Shown in pieces: positions 1 to 8,002 of a stretch of DNA of 64,000 nt. The first letter of the stretch is position 1, and each line of letters opens with the position of its first letter. Source of the stretch: JAXHLG01 sp034522495 (GTDB taxonomy: Bacteria > Patescibacteriota > Minisyncoccia > Moranbacterales > DUUL01); NCBI GenBank assembly GCA_034522495.1, contig JAXHLG010000002.1:1-64000 (forward strand), read 5' to 3'. The notes below the pieces were generated by a model. It saw only the letters and a list, made by a program, of their open reading frames with translations. It did no database searches and was not told the DNA's origin. The position numbers were made by a program, and so were the translations under genes.

Positions 1-26
1 GCTGCTTAATTTGATATAAAACCGTA

Positions 27-1178
27 CTAGCAATTTATTTCAAATTTCATTTTCCTGATCATTGTTCGTTCTTTCTTGTATTCTGAATAAATTATCAATT
101 CCTCTTTATCAAGATACCATTCAGCGAATACAAATTGATGGGTATATTTTTCCGGAACGGCAACTTGTTCATTCATAATAGTAAAAAATGCATTGCCTTT
201 TTCTTCAAAAGATTCAGCGAAACGGACAAAACAGATTTTCTTGTTTTTAACTGTCTCTAATCTGTTGATTTTAATTTGATGCTTCTTTTCAAGAAAATTG
301 CATAATTGATAATTGTTTATGATAAAATTGGAATACTTGAATCGGAACAGTTCTTTTCCTTCAGCATTAAATCTATCGCATTCATTGTCAATCTGATTTA
401 AATCTTTGAAATGGTTTCTTTTCCAGACTTTTTCATTGAAAACTCTGTTGTGGCCTTCAACGTGAGGATTATTCCAAGGTTTTGACGGAGCTCCAAACAA
501 CGGAGTAACACCGAGGTTCAAGAGGAAGATCACAAATTTTCCCAATGATCTCTTGCCACTCGCTGTTCCTCTGAATTGCAGCCCGTTATCCATACGGAAT
601 ACATCGGGGATGGGATAAATCTGCCATTGCAGATAAAGCTTTTCTATCGCATATACAGCCTTTTCCGCCGGCAGTCTGGCTATTTCATACAGCTTGAAGG
701 GAAAGTAGTAGCTGGTAGAAAGTATGTTCACAGGCTCGGATCTCCCGCTAATATATTTCTTTCCGATAAAATCTCCGGATTGGTGGATATGTCCCAAACT
801 CTTGATCGATCTTGACGGAAAAAGCAAATATTCCGCTCCGCCCTTTTTTCTCTTTTTCGGCTTCCTGGTTTGAAGATTATTTCTCCTGATTGTTTCTTTG
901 ATAAACCAATCCGATGGCAGCTCTTCGCAGGGATAATTATTGGCATAATCCATTTGCAGGTATTCGCTGCCGATGAAGTAACTCTTTTCCAATATTCTAT
1001 CTTCCCTGAGCTGGCAGATTTTTTCCCCGACTCGCTTGTCCGTGTATTTCCTTGCTTTGTCCTTTTTCCAACCTCTCTTGTCTTGATACTTGTCCTGCTT
1101 GAGCCATTCTATAATAGTTGCTTTTCTTATTCCCAGTTCTTTGCTTATTTGAATCTTGCTTTTTCCTTCCCGGGACAT
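27..1178 (-). CDS. DDE (rve-type) transposase of IS copy 1
   Basis: The 383-residue protein starts with a helix-turn-helix (about residues 8-28, ISKELGIRKATIIEW) that would bind the IS ends. A retroviral-integrase-type catalytic core follows, with candidate acidic residues D136 (SGDFIG), D197 (FRMDNG) and E241 (HVEGHN). It would catalyse cut-and-paste or copy-out transposition of its own element. The product is identical to that of the second copy, so both are recent. The annotated ATG lies downstream of an A8 tract and of another ATG in a different frame, so the working N-terminus may be made by frameshifting (see 1197-1222). The exact IS family is uncertain. Confidence 0.88.
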   Translation of the reverse strand: MSREGKSKIQISKELGIRKATIIEWLKQDKYQDKRGWKKDKARKYTDKRVGEKICQLREDRILEKSYFIGSEYLQMDYANNYPCEELPSDWFIKETIRRNNLQTRKPKKRKKGGAEYLLFPSRSIKSLGHIHQSGDFIGKKYISGRSEPVNILSTSYYFPFKLYEIARLPAEKAVYAIEKLYLQWQIYPIPDVFRMDNGLQFRGTASGKRSLGKFVIFLLNLGVTPLFGAPSKPWNNPHVEGHNRVFNEKVWKRNHFKDLNQIDNECDRFNAEGKELFRFKYSNFIINNYQLCNFLEKKHQIKINRLETVKNKKICFVRFAESFEEKGNAFFTIMNEQVAVPEKYTHQFVFAEWYLDKEELIIYSEYKKERTMIRKMKFEINC

Positions 1179-1196
1179 CTTATGGGCTTGCTGAAA

Positions 1197-1222
1197 TTTT
1201 TTTTAGCCTCATTCTTTTTCAT
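1197..1222 (-). other. Candidate -1 frameshift site and upstream start of the transposase, copy 1
   Basis: Upstream of the annotated transposase start lies ATG AAA AAG AAT GAG GCT (start at 1222), followed by eight A residues (T8 at 1197-1204 on the plus strand). Reading on in that frame gives no transposase. A -1 slip on the A tract gives KKFQQAHK and then runs straight into the transposase frame, and FQQAHKM is a plausible transposase N-terminus. The same arrangement is present in the second copy. The slip is an inference; an old deletion in the A tract shared by both copies is the alternative. Confidence 0.45.
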
Positions 1223-1350
1223 AGTACTGAAATTACATTAATTGCTTAAAAATAGATTCATAGCGAATCCGATTAGTGTAATATCAGTACCCTGAAAAAT
1301 CAAGGCTAGGGGGGTACGCTTTTATTTCAAACCTAGCCCTTAGCCTTTAG

Positions 1351-1710
1351 CTATTCTTTCTTTTTACCGTTTTTAATAGTAGAAATTATTTTAGAAAAAA
1401 TCATGGTAAATTCTTGAATTTCTTTCCACAATATTCTAATTTCTTCTATTTTTTCGGGATTTGTTTTTGCCAACAACCGCAACCAATACATTGTTTCCTT
1501 GGATTCTTTTTTACATATGTAAATTTTATTCTTGAAATCCTTTTTAGAACTAGCGCCATTGGCTTCGCAATAATTGGCTCCCACTGAAGTGGCTGAGCGT
1601 GTTAATTGATTGACAATCGATTTATTTACAGAATTAATTTTAACTGATTTTACCAGATCTATAACTTTTTCACTAAATTGGACTGTTCTTTGCTCTAAGT
1701 CATATTTCAT
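1351..1710 (-). CDS. Four-helix bundle protein (S23/IVP family)
   Basis: The 119-residue all-helical protein matches the small four-helix-bundle family related to proteins encoded in 23S rRNA intervening sequences (TIGR02436). Visible hallmarks are VNQLTRSATSVGANYCEA near residues 33-50 and the closing helices with WLRLL. Members are common as free-standing genes in Patescibacteria; their function is unknown and an RNA- or complex-binding role is only a guess. The length is typical. It stands alone between an IS and repeat-rich DNA, so its neighbours say nothing about its job. Confidence 0.8.
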   Translation of the reverse strand: MKYDLEQRTVQFSEKVIDLVKSVKINSVNKSIVNQLTRSATSVGANYCEANGASSKKDFKNKIYICKKESKETMYWLRLLAKTNPEKIEEIRILWKEIQEFTMIFSKIISTIKNGKKKE

Positions 1711-1813
1711 GGATAATTTTTAGTTTTTATGGAGAATCAATTTTTAGTTTTTAATTTGAAATTTTTAGTGAATTTTTATTGAAATAATTTTTAATTCCTT
1801 AGGCAAGTTTTGC

Positions 1814-1888
1814 GCCGGAGCGATCCTCCGGATCGGTTCTTGGGGTTGGAGCCTAAACCTTAGGACCGGGCTGGAAGCCCGCTCCAGC
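1814..1888. repeat. Cloverleaf repeat family A, copy 1
   Basis: This is a GC-rich island in AT-rich DNA. An outer stem (GCCGGAGC against GCTCCAGC, one mismatch) encloses the hairpins GATCCTCCGGATC and GGGCTGGAAGCCC and a longer arm based on GGTTCTTGGGG/CCTTAGGACC. The drawn fold is a cloverleaf with three arms. Related copies are at 5333-5496, 6413-6496, 7716-7737 (partial) and 7889-7972. The remainder of 1711-2028 is AT-rich DNA with no gene seen. Confidence 0.75.
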
Positions 1889-2028
1889 GGTAACAATTTC
1901 AAATTGTTTCATTAAAAATTGTTTAAAAATTAAAAATTTCGAATTAAAAATTTTATTCATACACCCCCCCGCCCCCTCAAGGGGGAGCAAATCAAATTGT
2001 CAAATTGTCGAATTGTCAAAGGGTCGAA

Positions 2029-5000
2029 TCAGTCCTTGAGGCAGCGGAGAGAAAACCCGTACTCCTTATAATTGGTACTCCGGCGGACGTCGGAGTAGCC
2101 CCGGTACAGGCCCCGCCCCCACGCGCCGGAGGAGCTACCCTCGCTGGAAGACCAAAAGTCCGTGACCGCGCCTCGATGGCTGAACGGACCCTCGTGGTGC
2201 CGGTGGCCTGCCATAAGGGCGCTGAAAAGAGAGGCGTCGCAGTTCTCGCCGGCTTCGCATTTGTCCCGGACTTTGAGCTTGTCGCCCTCGTCGGTTCCCC
2301 TCCAGAAGGTGTCGTCGGCTTCGGCGCTACTCATCCCCAATTGCTGCTCCAGGGTTTTGAATTCCTCATCGGTGGGAATATGCCAGCCGGCCGGGCAGAT
2401 TCCTTGAGCGCCTTCGGTTGTCGTGTATCCCATCGCCTCGTTCCAGTCGTAAAGCCCCCCGTCGGTTTCGCAGTTGGCGGGGTCGTTGCCGTAGCAGTAT
2501 TTTTCAATAGTGCCGTTGTCGGAAACATCGGAGTGGGTAGCGCCGGTGTCGACCGAGTCCACCATCACTCCCACGTTTAAATTCTCCGCCATCCAGCACT
2601 GGTCTCCGATTTGAACCGTCTTGTAGGTGTTGCCGTCCGCGTCCTCGACGGTGGAGGGACACCCCGGAGTGTTGTACTGCCGCCAGTCACTGCCGTCGCA
2701 GTAGTTCATAGCCTGCTGGTCGGGAGAGTATCTCTGAGCTCCTTCCCGGTCGGAGTCGCAGGCCGAGTCGCGAAAGCCGGTTTTGAGAGCGCCTTGAACA
2801 TCCAGGTCGGTTTTGGGGGAATCGGTGTTGATGCCCACGTCTCCCTGGGCGTCGATGTAGATGCCTTCATTGCCGCCGTCGCCGGAGAGGTAGAAGGAGG
2901 AGGTTTGCAGGTTGGTGGTAAGGATAGGGTTTGCTTGGGGGAGGGCATTGACGTCGGCGGCGGCGAGGGCGGAGCCGTTGAGATAGTAGCTCTGGGCGTT
3001 AACGGTTCCGCCGGCGTCCAAAAGATAGGAGGGGCTGTCCGTGCCGATGCCCACTTGGCCGCCGGAGGTGAAGATATGCTCGGTTACTCCCTCGTCTTGG
3101 ATTTTCAGGTCGCCGGAGTCGGAGAGGTTGAAGGAGAAGTCATGGGTGGAAAAGCTGAGGGAGGTGTCGGCGTCCAAGGAGAGAGAATCGGAGAATTGGG
3201 CGAAGTTGAGAGTGTTGTTGTCCACTTCGTCGGCGGAGATGCTGTCGCCCAGAATAGAGGAGAGGGAGAAGGCTTCTCCCAGAATGAGAGAGTCGTCTCC
3301 GGAGAGGCCTTCGCCGAGGCTGGCGGAGATAGAGAGAGTGGAGCCTTGGTAGTAGTAGTCTTGAGCGTTGACCGTTCCGTCTACGTCCAGCTTGTAGGAG
3401 GGGCTGGCCATGCCGAGGCCGACGTTGCCGGAGGAGTCGAAGATGTGCTCGAGTGTTCCTTCGTCTTCTATCCGGAAATCGCCGGAGGAGGAGAGATTGA
3501 GGGTGAAATTGTGGCCGGAGAGGTCGATTTCAGCGCCGGCGTCGAGAGTCATGGAGTCGGAGAATTGGGCGAAGCCGAGGGAATCAGTTTGAATTTCGCT
3601 TGCTTCAATTTGCGAGCCCAGAGAGGAGGAGAGGGTGTAGGCTTCTCCCAGAGTGAGAGTGGAACCTCCGGAGAGGCCTTCGCCCAGGGCAAGGGGGATT
3701 TGGGAATTCTGGAGGAATTGGTTGGTTACGGAGTTCTCCGGCAGGGAGAGGGAGGAGGAGATCTGCAGGCCGGAGGCCAGGAGGGAGCCTGTTTGGATGT
3801 CCAGATTATCTCCGTCGGTTTCGGTGAAGACGGTTTGATCTTGTTTTTCAAAAAGGGTGGCCTGGCCCAGTTGGTTGTCCACGTAAAGCTTGGTGGCGGC
3901 GTCCTGGGAGGCCTGGGGGTCTTGGAGATTCTCTATCGTGTGGCCGTGGAGGTTGATATTGCCGTCGGCGTGGAGGGTTCCGTCCACTTCCAAAGAGCCG
4001 GAGACTATGAGGTCGTCGGCCTCGCCCAGAGAGTGGGTGGAGCCGTGGTTGCCGATGGTGACCGGGGAGGAGCCGTGAATGTTTTGGATGTAGAGGTTCC
4101 GGTAGTGGGAAGAGGGGGAGCCCAGGTCGTAGGAGTCGTCGCTCTCGGGGAGGATGTCGCGGGAATAGATGGTGTCTTTGGCTTTGAGGTTGTCCTCCAG
4201 GGTCAAGTTCCCTTTCATGGTGGCGCCGTGGACGCTGAGCTTGTCTTCGATGTCTTCGGAGAGTTTTCTTTTCAAGTCCTCGTTGGATTTGATGATGTTT
4301 TGAGAGAGGTCTTCCTTGGTGTTTTTCAGGTCGTCTTGGAAGTCTTTGCGGGCGGTCTGGACATTTTGGGAGAGGTTCTCCCGGGTTTGGGAGAGGGAGG
4401 ACTGGAGGCTTTTGGCGGTCTGGGAGAGGGAGCCCAATTTTTGGTAGGCGGCGGTTTCGGGTTTGAGGACTTTGACTTTTTCACCCGAGAGGGTGTAGAT
4501 AATATCTCCCAGGGAATTGGTCAGGGGGGAGTAGGCCCGGGGGTAGGCGAAGGCCGAGAGGGAAAAGAGGAAGACGAGGAAGAAGAAATAGGGGATGATG
4601 GTTTTTTTGAAGGCTTGGGAGAAGGAGAGGGTTCTTTTTTTGCGGAAGAAGAAAAACACAGAGAGGGCCAGCAGGAAGAGGGAGAGGTAGGCGGCCAAGA
4701 GGAAGAAGTTTTCTTTGGAGAAGATTTGGAGGGAGCTTTTGAGGGAGGAGAGGGTGGGAGAGAAGGAGGCCGGGGAGTAGAGGAGGTAGAAAAGGAGGGT
4801 GATGAAGAGCAGGAAGAGTCCGTTCTTGAGGTGATGGAAGCGGATCCGGTTGCGTCCGGCCCGGTCTTTGGCTTTTCTACCTTCCAGGTAAGAAGCCAGG
4901 GCTATGTAGAGGATGATGGCCATGGGCAGGAAGGTCAGAAACGCTTCCACCAGCTTTTGGAAGATATCGGCGGTGGCCAGCTTGAGGAAGGTCAGGACCA

Positions 5001-5103
5001 GGAAGAGAGCCAGGGCGTAGAGGAAAGGGGTTTTGCGGCGCCGGAGGAAGCCTTCTTGGCTTTCCCCCTCCCGGGCCGGCTCTTTTTCGGTTTCTTTTGG
5101 CAT
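2029..5103 (-). CDS. Large membrane-anchored surface protein with coiled coil, fibre-like repeats and C-terminal FISUMP domain
   Basis: The 1024-residue protein begins with about five hydrophobic membrane segments (residues ~25-186). A coiled coil follows (~222-290, heptads such as SLSQTRENLSQNVQ). A long beta-rich stalk contains near-repeats of the type VGLGMASPSYKLDVDGTVNA, VGIGTDSPSYLLDAGGTVNA and VGINTDSPKTDLDVQG, as found in phage-fibre-like and adhesin-like proteins. The last ~190 residues match the FISUMP domain (TIGR02145: GDQCWMAENLNVG, GICPAGWHIPTDEE, FWSSSE, GFSLRCLKD). A cell-surface binding role is inferred. The gene is clearly richer in G+C than its neighbours and lies between two IS copies, which suggests horizontal acquisition. 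Its composition also creates a long open antisense frame, which is rejected. Confidence 0.82.
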   Translation of the reverse strand: MPKETEKEPAREGESQEGFLRRRKTPFLYALALFLVLTFLKLATADIFQKLVEAFLTFLPMAIILYIALASYLEGRKAKDRAGRNRIRFHHLKNGLFLLFITLLFYLLYSPASFSPTLSSLKSSLQIFSKENFFLLAAYLSLFLLALSVFFFFRKKRTLSFSQAFKKTIIPYFFFLVFLFSLSAFAYPRAYSPLTNSLGDIIYTLSGEKVKVLKPETAAYQKLGSLSQTAKSLQSSLSQTRENLSQNVQTARKDFQDDLKNTKEDLSQNIIKSNEDLKRKLSEDIEDKLSVHGATMKGNLTLEDNLKAKDTIYSRDILPESDDSYDLGSPSSHYRNLYIQNIHGSSPVTIGNHGSTHSLGEADDLIVSGSLEVDGTLHADGNINLHGHTIENLQDPQASQDAATKLYVDNQLGQATLFEKQDQTVFTETDGDNLDIQTGSLLASGLQISSSLSLPENSVTNQFLQNSQIPLALGEGLSGGSTLTLGEAYTLSSSLGSQIEASEIQTDSLGFAQFSDSMTLDAGAEIDLSGHNFTLNLSSSGDFRIEDEGTLEHIFDSSGNVGLGMASPSYKLDVDGTVNAQDYYYQGSTLSISASLGEGLSGDDSLILGEAFSLSSILGDSISADEVDNNTLNFAQFSDSLSLDADTSLSFSTHDFSFNLSDSGDLKIQDEGVTEHIFTSGGQVGIGTDSPSYLLDAGGTVNAQSYYLNGSALAAADVNALPQANPILTTNLQTSSFYLSGDGGNEGIYIDAQGDVGINTDSPKTDLDVQGALKTGFRDSACDSDREGAQRYSPDQQAMNYCDGSDWRQYNTPGCPSTVEDADGNTYKTVQIGDQCWMAENLNVGVMVDSVDTGATHSDVSDNGTIEKYCYGNDPANCETDGGLYDWNEAMGYTTTEGAQGICPAGWHIPTDEEFKTLEQQLGMSSAEADDTFWRGTDEGDKLKVRDKCEAGENCDASLFSALMAGHRHHEGPFSHRGAVTDFWSSSEGSSSGAWGRGLYRGYSDVRRSTNYKEYGFSLRCLKD

Positions 5104-5720
5104 TTTTTGTATTTAAATTTTTATTGGCAAATCTCTAATAATAATTTAGCATGTTTTTTTGAAAGGGGCAAGGGAGGGGAAGGGGGAATTTTTAATTTGA
5201 AATTTTGAATTTTTATTGAATTTTTATTGGAATAATTTTTAATTTTCTAACAATTCATTTTTGTAATAAATTCAAATTGATTTATTAAAAATTCATTTCG
5301 AATTGAAAATTTTGAATTGAAAATTCCTTTTAGCTGGAGCAATCCTCCGGATCGGTCCATGGGATTGAAACCTAAGTTTGAGGACCGGGCCGGGTACGTA
5401 AAGCTAAAAGTACGTACCAAGGGAAGCCCGCTCCGGCAAGAGGATTGTCCTTGGGTTTTTCGAAACCTCGGGACCGGGCTGGAAACCCGCTCCAGCAGAA
5501 ATTCAATTTTAAATTCAAAATTTTTAATTTTTATTGAATTTTTATTGGAATAATTTTTAATTTTCTAACAATTCATTTTTGTAATAAATTCAAATTGATT
5601 TATTAAAAATTGTTTAAAAATTTAGAATTTTCTCGCTATTTAAATTCAAATTATTGAATGCGGGACCCCGCAGGGCGGTGGCAAATTAAAAACTCCCCCT
5701 TGCTACTTGTCCCTTAATGC
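5104..5720. repeat. Gene-free stretch with AT-rich direct repeats and a composite family A repeat (5333-5496)
   Basis: A segment of about 65 bp (TTTTTATTGAATTTTTATT then TTTTCTAACAATTCATTTT) occurs at about 5205-5270 and again at 5518-5585. Related copies lie near 6341-6403 and, inverted, near 7790-7860. Between the first two sits a double-length cloverleaf repeat that starts GCTGGAGC at 5333 and ends GCTCCAGC at 5496. One arm of its first unit carries an extra perfect hairpin, GGTACGTA...TACGTACC. No coding region is supported here. Confidence 0.65.
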
Positions 5721-6125
5721 CTATTCCACCTTGGCTTTCAATTCGGCCAGTTCTTTTTCCAAGAATTTGATTTTGGCCATCACTTCTTTTTTGCCGGCTT
5801 TTTTGTCGATCTTTTTTTTGATTTCTTTAATTTCAGATTCAATGTTGTCTAATCGGCTTTCAATATTATCAAATCTTTCATTGATGCGGTCGAATTCCTC
5901 CATGGCGTTGTCGCGAAATTCATACATTTCTTCTTGGAAATTATCAAATCTGTTTTCCAGATTGTCGATTCTCTGATTGGTGCCGACTAAATTCTCAGCC
6001 ATAAGCTTAATATTGTCATTCAAGTCTTCAACCAGAGCTCCGACTTGAGTGCCGGTAAAAACTTCTCTGTTTTCTTCGCTAATGCCTTCGGGTTTTTTAG
6101 GTTTTTTAGGTTTTTGATTTTTCAT
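5721..6125 (-). CDS. Small coiled-coil protein, function unknown
   Basis: The 134-residue protein is almost entirely predicted coiled coil. After a basic, proline-rich start (MKNQKPKKPKKPEG) there are repeated heptad-like units, including IDNLENRFDNF, FDRINERFDNI and ESRLDNIESEI, ending in KFLEKELAELKAKVE. There is no signal peptide or membrane segment. Proteins of this build are frequent in Patescibacteria and often carry no functional name; scaffold or partner-binding roles are possible. The gene is flanked on both sides by family A repeats and AT-rich spacers. Confidence 0.72.
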   Translation of the reverse strand: MKNQKPKKPKKPEGISEENREVFTGTQVGALVEDLNDNIKLMAENLVGTNQRIDNLENRFDNFQEEMYEFRDNAMEEFDRINERFDNIESRLDNIESEIKEIKKKIDKKAGKKEVMAKIKFLEKELAELKAKVE

Positions 6126-6573
6126 TGGAATTGAGTTAATTCTTTACCTTGATCTCATTTTATTTTATTTCCAAAAAAGAGTCAACGCGCTTTTTGAAGA
6201 ATTAAGGAACAAGCAACAAAGAACAAGTATTTACTAAAACACAAACTTCAAACATTCTCAAAACACAAACTGATTAACTTTCAAAAAAACTTATTTTAGC
6301 AAGGGGCTAGCAATAGTAGCAAGGGAGAATTTTTAATTCAAAATTTTGAATTTTTATTGAATTTTTATTAGTGTAATTTTTAATTTTCTAACAATTCATT
6401 TTGTAATCTTTAGCTGGAGCGATCCTCTGGATCGGTCCTTGGGTTTGTCCTTTGGCTTTTCAAAACCTCAGGACCGGGCTGGAAGCCCGCTCTAGCAGAA
6501 TAATTTCAAATTTTTTCATTAAAAATTCAATTCAAATTTCGAATTAAAAATTAAAATTTTTCCTTACTCCTTG
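6126..6573. repeat. Gene-free stretch with family A cloverleaf repeat (6413-6496)
   Basis: The repeat starts GCTGGAGC at 6413 and ends GCTCTAGC at 6496. It contains GATCCTCTGGATC and GGGCTGGAAGCCC hairpins and a central arm GGTCCTTGGGTTTG against AAACCTCAGGACC. The rest is AT-rich and includes a copy of the 65-bp AT-rich spacer near 6341-6403. No gene is seen. Confidence 0.7.
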
Positions 6574-7338
6574 CTACTTTTTTCCTTGTTTCTTAAACCA
6601 AGGGACTAAAATGCTGGTGCTTTTTTTGTATTCTTGGTAAGCTTTTTCCTTTCCCCATTTTTGGTCGGCGAATTTTTCCAAGGGCGGAATGCCGCTGATA
6701 AACAAAAGCAGGCTTATGATAAATAGAGGACTGATCAAGGCCAGTAAGGGTTCTAATCCGCTTAAGCCGGGAAAGACAAAGATGTAAACTCCAACCCAGC
6801 ACAGAATTTCGCCGAAATAATTGGGGTGCCGGGAATAATTCCAAAGCCCCTCTTGAATAAACCTACCTTGGTTTTCTTTTTTTTGGCTGAATCGATATTT
6901 TTGCCAATCAGCGGTTGCTTCGATTATCAACCCGGCCAGCCAGATAAAAAACCCTGCCCACAAAACGCTATCTCCTCCGGAGGATATAAAAAATAGCGCC
7001 GGAACGAGAACGACCCATGCAGTCAAGCCCTGCAAAAACCAGAACCTAAAGAATCTAAAAAAAGATTCCCGCATCCCGTCAAATCTTGAGTCTTTCTTGA
7101 ATTTCCTAACCCTGAGAAAAAGAAATCCCCCTAATCTCAAACCCCAGGCGATCACCATCAAAGTTAATATTATTTTAGCTTCAGTAATCGAGTTTAAAAA
7201 CAACACCAGAACAGCCAAAATAACAAAGGTTAAGCCATAACTTAAATCAGTCAGCTTGTCAGTCTTGAATTTATAGGCCGGAATAAACATGGCAACGTTC
7301 AATCCCAGAGCAATCAATAGATAGTAAAATAATTCCAC
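6574..7338 (-). CDS. DUF1295 / steroid 5-alpha-reductase-like membrane protein
   Basis: The 254-residue polytopic membrane protein has about six to seven hydrophobic segments. It carries the DUF1295 signature near residues 165-180 (WNYSRHPNYFGEILCW) and a closing motif KWGKEKAYQEYKKSTS. Members resemble isoprenylcysteine methyltransferases and steroid 5-alpha-reductases, and the RHPNY motif is thought to contact cofactor. The substrate of bacterial members is generally unknown. The length is normal for the family. The gene is isolated between repeats, so no pathway can be assigned. Confidence 0.85.
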   Translation of the reverse strand: MELFYYLLIALGLNVAMFIPAYKFKTDKLTDLSYGLTFVILAVLVLFLNSITEAKIILTLMVIAWGLRLGGFLFLRVRKFKKDSRFDGMRESFFRFFRFWFLQGLTAWVVLVPALFFISSGGDSVLWAGFFIWLAGLIIEATADWQKYRFSQKKENQGRFIQEGLWNYSRHPNYFGEILCWVGVYIFVFPGLSGLEPLLALISPLFIISLLLFISGIPPLEKFADQKWGKEKAYQEYKKSTSILVPWFKKQGKK

Positions 7339-7423
7339 TTATATTTGACTAATGGCTTACTAAAATATATACATTAATTTTAACATTTTTCTTTCTTTAT
7401 AAATATTGTTGTAGCAATATTTT

Positions 7424-7618
7424 AGCGGGGCACTCAATTTTCCATCTAAAAATCTTCAGCTTTCGCTTCGATTGGAGAGATATGCTTGGCAGCCCCGCCG
7501 GAGAAAATGCTTATCTAATCCGGGGCAATACGCTAAACGCGTATTGCTTAGCCTAAAGAATCTTTTTCCAATAAAAAAACCCCTCTTCTTGGAAGGGCAT
7601 TTTCCCAGCGGGGCACTC
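7424..7618. repeat. Repeat family B, copy 1 (MITE-like with GGGGCACT ends)
   Basis: The unit 7490-7618 has inverted ends AGCCCCGCCGGAGAAAATGC at the left and GGCATTTTCCCAGCGGGGCA at the right, with an inner palindrome CAATACGCTAAACGCGTATTG. A further right-end sequence (GCGGGGCACTCAATTTTC) stands just before it at 7424. Similar units are at 9396-9524 and 58921-59051. It is too short to encode a transposase. The rest of 7339-8002 is AT-rich or family A repeat. Confidence 0.7.
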
Positions 7619-7715
7619 AATTTTCTAGCAACGCGCTTATTGTAGAATTAAGGGATGAGTAGCAAGAAGTGAGGAAAAATGTCATCGGTTCACGAGTTTT
7701 ACAAAAACAATGGAA

Positions 7716-7972
7716 CGGGCTGGAAGCCCGCTCCAGCAGGACGGGGAATTTTTAATTTTTAATTTGAAATGAATTTGTAATGAAAAAATTTGAAATGTGT
7801 TACAAAATGAATTGTTAGAGAAAAATAAAAATTATTCCAATAAAAATTCAATAAAAATTAAAAAATTCGAATTGAAGATTTCATTTTAGCTGGAGCGATC
7901 CTCCGGATCGGTCCTTGGGTTTGTCTTTTGGCTTTTCGAAACCTCAGGACCGGGCTGGAAGCCCGCTCCGGC
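7716..7972. repeat. Family A cloverleaf repeats: partial copy 7716-7737 and full copy 7889-7972
   Basis: The full copy (84 bp) starts GCTGGAGC and ends GCTCCGGC, with GATCCTCCGGATC and GGGCTGGAAGCCC arms and a long central arm GGTCCTTGGGTTTG against AAACCTCAGGACC. The partial copy keeps only the last hairpin and closing stem. Between them lies an inverted copy of the 65-bp AT-rich spacer also found near 5205, 5518 and 6341. No gene is seen. Confidence 0.72.
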
Positions 7973-8002
7973 GGTAAGAAAAGTTAATTGTAAAATGTTA
8001 AT

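Larger units (their letters stand above)
3..1338 (-). mobile_element. Insertion sequence, copy 1 (DDE transposase, IS481/IS3-like)
   Basis: This copy and the one 8000 bases downstream are aligned without gaps from TGCTTAATTTG at the left to CAAACCTAGCC at the right, with one base change seen. The two ends form an imperfect inverted repeat of about 25 bp with about 19 matches; the left end is 3-27 and the right end is 1314-1338. The right flank begins CTTAGC and the only two bases before the left end are GC, which fits a 6-bp target duplication cut by the window edge. The family label is tentative and rests on the rve-type catalytic layout. Confidence 0.85.

Noticed and set aside
2611..5208. 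865-codon open frame on the plus strand opposite the large surface-protein gene
   Set aside because: The translation is Gly/Val/Glu-rich with no domain. It is explained by the high GC and codon pattern of the opposite strand, which has clear membrane, coiled-coil and FISUMP regions.
5317..5553. 78-codon plus-strand frame
   Set aside because: It covers a composite cloverleaf repeat; no conservation or start signal supports it.
1339..8002. Composite transposon formed by the two IS copies
   Set aside because: The IS copies appear to have different target duplications, so they inserted separately, though they could still recombine.
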